Below are positions 1 to 5,721 of a DNA stretch of 6,645 nt, piece by piece (within the stretch, counting starts at the first letter, position 1; every line of letters starts with the position of its first letter). The notes under the pieces are model-generated. The model was not told where the DNA came from. It did no database searches and worked only from the letters and a program-made list of their open reading frames with translations. The stretch covers positions 1-6,645 of the forward strand of contig JABCYT010000195.1 of assembly GCA_013290035.1 (NCBI GenBank). Direction: 5' to 3'. A program made the position numbers and the translations under genes. Source of the DNA: Alphaproteobacteria bacterium (GTDB lineage Bacteria > Pseudomonadota > Alphaproteobacteria > Reyranellales > Reyranellaceae).

Positions 1-250
1 TGCCATGGCCCGCCGCCTCGTCGCCGGACTCTCGGCGCTCAAGGGCACGCAGCTTCTCTACCCGGTCGATGCCAACGAGATCTTCGTGGTCCTGCCTGCC
101 CATATGCACGATGAGCTGCAGGCCGCGGGTGCACAGTACCATCCCTGGCCGTCCGACCGGCCGGGCGAGCGCGCCTTCCGCCTCGTCACGGCCTTCGACA
201 CCGACCCCAAGGACGTCGACCGTTTCCTCTCCATCGCCAAGGCAGCCTGA
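1..250 (+). CDS. Threonine aldolase (low-specificity, PLP-dependent), C-terminal fragment
   Basis: The frame is open to the left window edge, so this is the 3' end of a longer gene; the ATG at base 5 is probably internal. The visible 82 or so residues look like the small C-terminal domain of low-specificity L-threonine aldolases (LtaE/GLY1 type, fold-type I PLP enzymes), which cleave L-threonine or L-allo-threonine to glycine and acetaldehyde in the cytoplasm. Seen in the sequence: an NEIFVVLP strand, an AGAQYHPW segment, then RLVTAFDT followed by a DVDRFL helix. In this family the Arg of the RLVT motif is thought to bind the substrate carboxylate. The PLP lysine and the large domain lie outside the window, so activity cannot be judged. 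The TGA stop is followed after three bases by the ATG of the molybdoenzyme, suggesting one transcript. A related beta-eliminating lyase with another substrate is possible. Confidence 0.82.
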   Translation, partial: AMARRLVAGLSALKGTQLLYPVDANEIFVVLPAHMHDELQAAGAQYHPWPSDRPGERAFRLVTAFDTDPKDVDRFLSIAKAA

Positions 251-253
251 CCC

Positions 254-2554
254 ATGACCCACCAGCGCACCCTCACCGCCGCCCATTGGGGCGTCTATGA
301 GGTCGAGTACGACGACAACGGTCAGGCCACGCGCTTGCATCCCTTCTCGAAGGACCCCGATCCCTCGCCGATCGGCCTGCACATGCTGTCCGACGAAGTG
401 ACGCGGCTTCGCGTGCGCCGGCCGGCCGTGCGCAAGAGCTGGCTCGAGCACGGACCGGGCAGCCATGCCGAGCGGCGCGGTCAGGAGCCGTTCGTCGAGC
501 GGCCGTGGGACGAGGCGCTCGATCTCGTTGCCCACGAACTCGTGCGCGTGAAGACAACCCATTCCAACCGCGCGATCTTCGGCGGCTCCTACGGCTGGTC
601 GAGCGCCGGCCGCTTCCACCACGCGCAAAGCCAGGTCCATCGCTTCCTGAATTCGGTCGGCGGCTACGTGCGCCATCAGGATTCCTACAGCCTGGGGGCG
701 GCGCGCGTGCTGATGCCGCACATCGTAGCGCCGATGGAAGAGCTGATGGCCATGCACACGAGCTGGGACGTGTTGGCCGAGAACTGCAAGCTGTTCGTCA
801 CCTTCGGCGGCGTGCCACGCAAGAACGCCCAGATCAACGCCGGCGGCGCGACGCTGCATCACGTCAAGGGCGGCCTCTACGCCATGCGCGAGAAGGGCGT
901 GCGCTTCGTCAATGTGACGCCCACCGCCGAGGACCTCGACAACGGCGGTGCCGTCGAATGGCTCGCCATCCGGCCCAACACCGACGCCGCGCTGATGCTG
1001 GCGCTCTGCCACACGCTTTGGGTGGAGAAGCTCTACGATCGCGACTTCCTCGATCGCTGCACCGTGGGCTTCGACAAGTTCGCATCCTCGCTCGCCGGCA
1101 AGGACGCCGCCTGGGCCGAGAAGATCACCGGCATTCCGGCCGCGCGTATCGTGTCGCTGGCCCGCGAGATGGCGGCGACGCGTACCACCGTCAGCATCAA
1201 TTGGTCGCTGCAGCGCAGCCACCACGGCGAGCAGCCGTTCTGGGCATTGGTGACGCTCGCCTGCATGCTGGGCCAGATCGGCTTGCCCGGCGGCGGCTTC
1301 GGCGTGGGCTACGGTCCGGTCAACCTGATGGGCAGCGCGCATCCGAAATATTCAGGGCCAACCCTGCCGCAGGGCACCAATGCCGTGAGCGACTTCATTC
1401 CGGTCGCGCGCTTCACCGACATGCTGCTCAATCCCGGCGGCACGGTGTCGTACAACGGCCGCGAGCTCGTCTATCCCGACATCAAGCTGGTCTACTGGGC
1501 GGGCGGCAATCCGTTCCACCATCACCAGGACCTCAACCGCCTGATGAGGGCATGGCGCAAGCCCGAGACCATCGTGTTCCACGAACAGTTCTGGACGCCG
1601 GCCGCGCGCATGGCCGACATCGTGCTGCCGGCCACCACCACCCTGGAGCGCGACGATATCGGCTATGGCAGCCGCGAGCCCTTCCTGATCGCCATGAAGA
1701 AGGCGCGCGAACCCGTCGGCGAGGCGCGCGACGATTATGTTATCTTCTCCGAGCTTGCCAAGCGCATGGGCGCGGGCGACGGCTACAGCGAAGGCCGCGA
1801 CACCATGGCGTGGCTGAAACATCTCTACGAGCTGTCGCGCGTGAAGTCGGCCGAAGCCGGCGTCACCATCCCGCCGTTCGACGATTTCTGGCAGGCCGGC
1901 ATCGCCGAGGCCCAGGGCGAGAACCGCGCGCCGGTGATGCTGGCGGACTTCCGCGCCGATCCCGCGGCGCACCCGCTCAAGACGCCGTCGGGCAGGATCG
2001 AAATCTTCTCCGAGAAGATCGCCTCGTTCGGCTACGACGACTGCCCGGGCCATGCGACGTGGCTCGAGCCGATCGAGTGGCTGGGATCGAAGACCGCCGA
2101 GCGCTATCCGCTGCACATGCTGTCGGACCAGCCGACCGACAAGCTGCACAGCCAGCTCGACCACAGCCCGCATGCGCGCGCCACCAAGGTCAAGGGTCGC
2201 CAGCCGATCACCATCCATCCCGACGACGCGGCGGCGCGCGGTATCGCCGACGGCGATCTGTTGCGCGTGTTCAACGACCGCGGCGCCTGCCTGGCCGCGG
2301 CGCGCCTCAGCGACCGTATCCGTCGCGGCGTCGTGCGACTCTCGACCGGCGCCTGGTTCGATCCGGAGGATTCAGGCTCCAACCGGCCGCTCGAGAAGCA
2401 CGGCAATCCCAACGCCCTCACCCTCGACATCGGCGCCTCCAAGTTGAGCCAGGGCTGTATCGCCCAGACCTGCCTGGTCGAGATCGAGCGTTTCGACGGC
2501 CCGGCGCCGGCCGTGACGGCCCATCGCCTGCCCGAGTTCGCCGGGCGCTCCTAG
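254..2554 (+). CDS. Molybdopterin guanine dinucleotide-dependent S/N-oxide reductase, BisC/DMSO reductase family
   Basis: A complete 766-residue enzyme of the BisC/DorA/TorA group, which reduce sulfoxides or N-oxides (biotin sulfoxide, methionine sulfoxide, DMSO, TMAO) at a bis-MGD molybdenum centre. Seen in order: an N-terminal AHWGVYEV segment without the Cys cluster of Fe-S-bearing relatives; YGW at 113-115, matching Tyr114/Trp116 of Rhodobacter DMSO reductase; Ser146 in DSYSLGAARVLMPH, at the position of the molybdenum ligand Ser147; GGNPFHHHQD at 417-426; ADIVLPATTTLERDD at 454-468; and the C-terminal MGD-binding domain from about 615, with MLSDQPTDKLHSQLDH. The usual BisC length, no twin-arginine signal and no Fe-S site point to a cytoplasmic enzyme, unlike periplasmic DorA or TorA. 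Tyr113 is a feature of DMSO/biotin sulfoxide reductases that TorA lacks. A weak AAGG lies 11 bases before the ATG, inside the upstream gene, so translational coupling is likely. The substrate is not decided by the sequence. Confidence 0.93.
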   Translation: MTHQRTLTAAHWGVYEVEYDDNGQATRLHPFSKDPDPSPIGLHMLSDEVTRLRVRRPAVRKSWLEHGPGSHAERRGQEPFVERPWDEALDLVAHELVRVKTTHSNRAIFGGSYGWSSAGRFHHAQSQVHRFLNSVGGYVRHQDSYSLGAARVLMPHIVAPMEELMAMHTSWDVLAENCKLFVTFGGVPRKNAQINAGGATLHHVKGGLYAMREKGVRFVNVTPTAEDLDNGGAVEWLAIRPNTDAALMLALCHTLWVEKLYDRDFLDRCTVGFDKFASSLAGKDAAWAEKITGIPAARIVSLAREMAATRTTVSINWSLQRSHHGEQPFWALVTLACMLGQIGLPGGGFGVGYGPVNLMGSAHPKYSGPTLPQGTNAVSDFIPVARFTDMLLNPGGTVSYNGRELVYPDIKLVYWAGGNPFHHHQDLNRLMRAWRKPETIVFHEQFWTPAARMADIVLPATTTLERDDIGYGSREPFLIAMKKAREPVGEARDDYVIFSELAKRMGAGDGYSEGRDTMAWLKHLYELSRVKSAEAGVTIPPFDDFWQAGIAEAQGENRAPVMLADFRADPAAHPLKTPSGRIEIFSEKIASFGYDDCPGHATWLEPIEWLGSKTAERYPLHMLSDQPTDKLHSQLDHSPHARATKVKGRQPITIHPDDAAARGIADGDLLRVFNDRGACLAAARLSDRIRRGVVRLSTGAWFDPEDSGSNRPLEKHGNPNALTLDIGASKLSQGCIAQTCLVEIERFDGPAPAVTAHRLPEFAGRS

Positions 2555-2558
2555 CTAG
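2551..2558. other. Zero-gap convergent stop junction on an 8-bp palindrome
   Basis: The plus-strand molybdoenzyme ends with TAG at 2552-2554 and the minus-strand binding protein ends with TAG read from 2557 to 2555. The two stop codons touch with no base between them, inside the palindrome CTAGCTAG. No GC-rich hairpin followed by a T-run is visible on either strand here, so each transcript probably runs into the 3' end of the opposite gene. Confidence 0.85.
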
Positions 2559-3712
2559 CGCGCCAGCGCGCCGGGCGTGCAGCCCGATTGGGGGGCGATC
2601 TCGCCGAGCGCCTGAACCTCGACCAGGTTCGCTCCCTGCGTCCTGGCCAGGAACATGTTGAGCGTCGCGTGGTGATCCTTGCCCATGGTCACCGTGCCGG
2701 CGGGCGAGTCGAACTTCAATCCCTCGAGCGCGTCGATCAGGGCTTCCTTGTCGACCTTGCCCGCCTTTTCCAGCGCGGCCTTCACCGCAACGAGCGTGTT
2801 GTAGTGCGTCTCGACATAATTGGAGATCGCCATGGCGGGCCCCGCCATGGCGCGTGCCCGGGCCACGAACGCCTTGGCCTTCGGATCCTGGCTCGCCACG
2901 ACAAACGGCACCGCGGCATAGATGTTGTCGACTTTGCCGCCGAACGCCTTGAGATCGGCTTCCGTCAGGCCGAGGAAGGCCACCGTCATGGTCTTGAAGA
3001 CACCGCGGTCCGAAGCGAGCGGAATGAACTGCATGCCGTCGCCCTTCAAGGCATACAGCAGCACCTTCGCCTGGCTGTCGGCGACGCGGTTGATCAGCGG
3101 CGTGAAATCCTTCTCGTTGCCCAGGGTGTACTGCTTGGCGACGACCTTGCCGCCCAGCTTTGCGATCAGCGGCTCGGCGGCGTCGAACATGCGATGCGGC
3201 CAGTCGCGATCGGCGCCCAGCAGGAAATAATCGGCGCCGAACGTTTTGGTCATATAAGGCAGGAGGGAGTCGAGCTCCTGGTTGGGCACCGTACTAAAGG
3301 AGAACATGTAGCGGTTGCACTTTCCGCCTTCGTAGTTGGTGGCATAGAACAGCGGCGTCTTGTGGGCCGCCAGCACGGGAACGATGGCGTCGAGATTCTG
3401 CGACGTGATGGGGCCGACCACGGCCAGGACTCCGTCATCCTCCACGATCTTACGCGCCGCCTCGGTGGCGATGTTCGGCCGGGTGCCGTCGTCGCGATAA
3501 ACAATTTCAACGGGCCGCCCCAGAATCCCGCCGGCAGCATTGATGTCGGCCGCCGCCAGATCGAGACCGAGCTTGGCCTGCGCGCCATAGAGCTCGACGC
3601 CGCCCGAGAAGGGCAACACGGCGCCGATCTTGATCGGCTCGGCCGCCTGCACCGCGCCGCAGGCGCCCAGCCAGACCATGGCCGTAAACGTCAATGACCG
3701 CATTCTCATCAT
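2555..3712 (-). CDS. Periplasmic substrate-binding protein of an amino-acid/amide ABC transporter (type I fold, LivK/AmiC/UrtA-like)
   Basis: A complete 385-residue binding protein from the chosen ATG at 3712. Residues 1-23 form a signal peptide: basic start MMRMR, hydrophobic core, then VQA before AEP. An LGAC upstream of this also loosely fits a lipobox, so a lipoprotein is not excluded. The mature part starts with IKIGAVLPFSGG and continues with ADINAAGGILGRPVEIVYRD, then VLAVVGPITSQN, the usual lobe I of Peripla_BP_5/6 proteins. The FYATNYEGGKCNRY and VPNQELDSLLPYM stretches resemble UrtA/AmiC-type proteins for urea or short amides more than classical LivJ. The ligand is unknown. No permease or ATPase gene is present in the window; the gene downstream is convergent. 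An in-frame GTG at 3730 would give 391 residues, but the ATG has the better ribosome-binding site and a more normal signal peptide. The regulator gene ends 94 bases upstream on the same strand. Confidence 0.9.
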   Translation of the reverse strand: MMRMRSLTFTAMVWLGACGAVQAAEPIKIGAVLPFSGGVELYGAQAKLGLDLAAADINAAGGILGRPVEIVYRDDGTRPNIATEAARKIVEDDGVLAVVGPITSQNLDAIVPVLAAHKTPLFYATNYEGGKCNRYMFSFSTVPNQELDSLLPYMTKTFGADYFLLGADRDWPHRMFDAAEPLIAKLGGKVVAKQYTLGNEKDFTPLINRVADSQAKVLLYALKGDGMQFIPLASDRGVFKTMTVAFLGLTEADLKAFGGKVDNIYAAVPFVVASQDPKAKAFVARARAMAGPAMAISNYVETHYNTLVAVKAALEKAGKVDKEALIDALEGLKFDSPAGTVTMGKDHHATLNMFLARTQGANLVEVQALGEIAPQSGCTPGALAR

Positions 3713-3717
3713 CGAAT

Positions 3718-3721
3718 TCCC
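3718..3721 (-). promoter_or_regulatory. Ribosome binding site deciding the binding-protein start
   Basis: On the minus strand a GGGA lies five bases before the ATG at 3712. The alternative GTG at 3730 is preceded only by a GAGACAGAGA stretch without a clear GGA or AGG core. This favours the ATG, although the spacing is slightly short. Confidence 0.4.
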
Positions 3722-3741
3722 AAGGAACACTCTCTGTCTCG

Positions 3742-3758
3742 TGCGCTACGCTAGCACA
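3742..3758. repeat. Imperfect 17-bp inverted repeat upstream of the binding-protein gene
   Basis: The plus strand reads TGcGCTAcgcTAGCaCA (lower case marks unpaired bases), so GCTA/TAGC arms with an outer TG/CA pair surround a three-base centre. It lies 30 bases before the ATG at 3712. It could be an operator for a dimeric regulator or a small leader hairpin; the sequence alone does not decide. Confidence 0.3.
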
Positions 3759-3773
3759 GGTGCCGGCCGTCGG
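3748..3773 (-). promoter_or_regulatory. Candidate sigma-70-type promoter of the binding-protein gene
   Basis: The minus strand has CCGACGG (3773-3767), an 11-base spacer and GCTAGCGT (3755-3748). The alphaproteobacterial (Caulobacter) housekeeping consensus is TTGACGS, 10-14 bases, GCTANAWC. Only GACGG and GCTA match, so this is a weak prediction. It overlaps the inverted repeat at 3742-3758, which would suit repression. It would give a short leader of about 30 bases. Confidence 0.22.
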
Positions 3774-3806
3774 GCGCATCGGCCAATCTGCCCGCCATCG
3801 CCCAGG

Positions 3807-4730
3807 CTAATTCACGCCAGCGCTGATGCGTCCGTCGAGCTTGAGCGCCTGCAAGATGCGCTGGAAGCGCGGGCTGTTGTGGAGGGGACGGAAGTAGGGA
3901 TTTTGCGCCGTAAAGCACAGGTAGGTGGTGCGCGCCTTGACGCAGTGCTCGAGGGCATCGAGCGCCCGTGACGACTCGCCGGCGGCCATCCATTGCTGCG
4001 CCGCCCCCTCCCAGCGATTGGTGCGCTCGAGCAAGGCGATCCACACATCCATCGCCTCTCGCCAGCCCTTGCTGCGCGCCAGCGCTTCCAAGTGCTCGGC
4101 AACACCCTGGGCGACGCTCAGCCCGCGGAGCGTCGTAAGACGCTCGGCCATCGCCTCGTCGCGGCGGCCGAGCTGATCGAGAATCATCATGCGCCCATAG
4201 TGTGCCCGGGTAGAACCTGGAGCCACCTTCAAGCTATCGTCCACGGCCTCGAGCGCGCGGTCGCCTTGGCCTGCCATCCAATAGACGATTGCGAGATGCT
4301 GGAGCGTCTCGACGCTGCGCGGATCGAGCCGCCGCGCCCGCTCCATGGCTTCGATCGCTTCGTCGTGGCGGCCCATTGCGCTCAGGAACTGGCCGAAGGC
4401 GCCGAGCGCTTCGACCGAGCTGGAATTGAGGGCAACCGCATGCGCCAGGTCGGCCTCGGCGCCGTCCCAGTCCCAATCGTACTCCATCTTCACACGGCCA
4501 AGTGCGGCCCACGCCTCGGCCAGCCCCTCGTCGAGGGCAATCGCCCGCTGGGCAGCCCGGCGTGCCATCGGCATCGCCTCATCGACCTGCAGTGGCCGCA
4601 ACATCGCGGTCGAGGCCATGAGCAGGTAGGTCGACGCGAGCCCGGCGTGCGCCACGGCATAGTCGGGATCGAGCGCCAGCGCTCGTTCGAACAGGGTCAG
4701 CGCCTTCATGAGCGGCAGCCGGGTGAAAGG
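3807..4730 (-). repeat. Tandem duplication, copy 1 (3' part of the complete regulator gene)
   Basis: These 924 bases match 5722-6645 without any gap at a constant offset of 1915 bp. The translations are about 63% identical by hand count (roughly 194 of 307). Identity is highest, about 75%, in the first third of the aligned region and falls to about 50% at the C-terminus. Confidence 0.85.
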
Positions 4731-5531
4731 CTTGAGATGGGCTCGCGCCTCGAGTTGCAGGAAATACGCGTCCGCGGCGCGCGGGCGGTAGCTGTGCAGG
4801 TCACGATCGACGGCCGACGATCGCGGCAGTGAGGTCGCGACCCGTGTGGCGATCGCGTCCTGCAACGCGACGGCATCCACGTGGGGCTGCTCGAAACGCT
4901 CGCTCCACTGTGTGCGGCCGCTCGCCACGTCGATCAGCCGAGCCGAAACGCGCAGCCCTTCATCGCGGCGCTGCACTGTGCCCTCCAGCAGATGCGCCAC
5001 GCCGAGCGATCGGGCGACAGCGATATCCTCGACGGCTTCGACCGGCGAAACGGTGAGGCCAGGGAGCGCACCCAGCGCCGTGCTCACCGCATCGGCAATG
5101 CCGACCCCGAGGTAGGTGTCGGCTTCGGCAAGGTCACCCGTCACGAAGGGCCGCACCGCGAGTGTCGCGGCCTCGGCCATCGGCAGCTCACCGACGGCTT
5201 GCGGCGCCAGCCCGGTCTGCGCCAGGACACGCACCGGCACCGCCAGACGATAACCCGCCTTGGCCACCGTCTCGATGAAGTCGGAAGGCAAACTGGCGCC
5301 CAGAGCCTTCCGCAGGGTCGACATATGGACGGTGAGTGTACGGTCCTCGACGACGACGTTGGGCCACAGATTCGCCCGCAGCGTCTCGTGCGATACCAGC
5401 CGGCCGCCCGCCTCGGCCAACATCCGGAGGATCTGCCAAGCCTTGCCGGGAACGGCCACCCGCCGGCCATCGCGCGTCAGTCGGCGCTCGGCGACCTCGA
5501 GGACAAACGGACCAAACGCGTAAACCGCCAT
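3807..5531 (-). CDS. CadC-like winged-helix regulator with TolB-like domain and TPR repeats, no membrane segment
   Basis: A complete regulator of 574 residues from the ATG at 5531. Residues 3-100 are an OmpR/CadC-type winged helix (Trans_reg_C): YAFGPFVL opening strands, EDRTLTVHMSTLRKAL as recognition helix, ETVAKAGYRL as wing. Residues 121-236 resemble the TolB N-terminal-like domain found with adenylate-cyclase and TPR proteins (LGVAHLLEGTVQRRD, then ARLIDVASGRTQWSERFE, ending ALQDAIA). From about 272 to 465 come TPR-like helices (ALTLFERALALDPDYAVAHAG; MGRHDEAIEAMERARRLDP), with MEYDWDWDGAEAD at 349-361. The tail NPYFRPLHNSPRF is usual in this family. No transmembrane stretch follows the winged helix, unlike CadC or ToxR, so it should act in the cytoplasm; its signal and targets are unknown. 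An upstream in-frame ATG at 5678 would add 49 Arg/Lys-rich residues of low plausibility. The ATG at 5531 puts the winged helix at the N-terminus, as is usual, though its ribosome-binding site is weak. Confidence 0.88.
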   Translation of the reverse strand: MAVYAFGPFVLEVAERRLTRDGRRVAVPGKAWQILRMLAEAGGRLVSHETLRANLWPNVVVEDRTLTVHMSTLRKALGASLPSDFIETVAKAGYRLAVPVRVLAQTGLAPQAVGELPMAEAATLAVRPFVTGDLAEADTYLGVGIADAVSTALGALPGLTVSPVEAVEDIAVARSLGVAHLLEGTVQRRDEGLRVSARLIDVASGRTQWSERFEQPHVDAVALQDAIATRVATSLPRSSAVDRDLHSYRPRAADAYFLQLEARAHLKPFTRLPLMKALTLFERALALDPDYAVAHAGLASTYLLMASTAMLRPLQVDEAMPMARRAAQRAIALDEGLAEAWAALGRVKMEYDWDWDGAEADLAHAVALNSSSVEALGAFGQFLSAMGRHDEAIEAMERARRLDPRSVETLQHLAIVYWMAGQGDRALEAVDDSLKVAPGSTRAHYGRMMILDQLGRRDEAMAERLTTLRGLSVAQGVAEHLEALARSKGWREAMDVWIALLERTNRWEGAAQQWMAAGESSRALDALEHCVKARTTYLCFTAQNPYFRPLHNSPRFQRILQALKLDGRISAGVN

Positions 5532-5721
5532 CGAATCGCCAAATCTCGATCTCTTCGGCCCCAAGTGCCCGCGACATCGCACGGGACATCCCATCCTAGC
5601 CGGTCGACCTTGCATCGTCTGCCGGACAAAAGCCGCTTTGTAACGCCTTTTTCGCCTGTTCCTGGATCCCGGATACAAGTTCTGGCGGTCTTGGTGCAGC
5701 CGGGCCTAACCGCGGATTTGG
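5532..5721. other. 190-bp spacer between the two tandem regulator genes
   Basis: The spacer holds a candidate promoter for the downstream regulator and an ATCC-C-GGAT inverted repeat near 5670. A minus-strand open frame runs through it into the regulator gene, but its translation is Arg/Lys-rich and unlike the conserved domains, so it is treated as non-coding leader. No T-run terminator for the upstream copy is visible. Confidence 0.6.
5593..5621 (-). promoter_or_regulatory. Candidate promoter of the complete regulator gene
   Basis: The minus strand has CAGACGA (5621-5615), a 14-base spacer and GCTAGGAT (5600-5593), about 60 bases before the ATG at 5531. GACG and GCTA agree with the alphaproteobacterial TTGACGS / GCTANAWC pattern; the rest does not. 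It resembles the weak candidate before the binding-protein gene. Low confidence. Confidence 0.2.

Noticed and set aside
1352..2218. A 288-codon open frame on the minus strand inside the molybdoenzyme gene
   Set aside because: It is antisense to strongly conserved coding sequence, rich in Arg, Ala and Gly, and has no recognisable motif. It is a by-product of G/C at third positions.
505..2661. A plus-strand open frame of over 700 codons overlapping the molybdoenzyme gene in another frame
   Set aside because: Its translation is an Arg-rich low-complexity string without recognisable domains, as expected from the shifted frame of a GC-rich gene. The overlapping frame has clear family motifs throughout.
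2588..3697. A 369-codon plus-strand open frame antisense to the binding-protein gene
   Set aside because: The minus-strand frame has a signal peptide and family motifs across its length. The plus-strand translation is rich in His, Arg and Glu with no domain.
3767..3806. GC-rich stretch after the regulator stop, considered as a terminator
   Set aside because: The possible stems (GGGCG/CGCCC) are short with a large loop and no T-run follows.
5664..5680. ATCC-C-GGAT inverted repeat in the spacer between the tandem regulators, considered as an operator
   Set aside because: It has only four paired bases per arm, not centred on any clear promoter element, and could occur by chance in GC-rich DNA.
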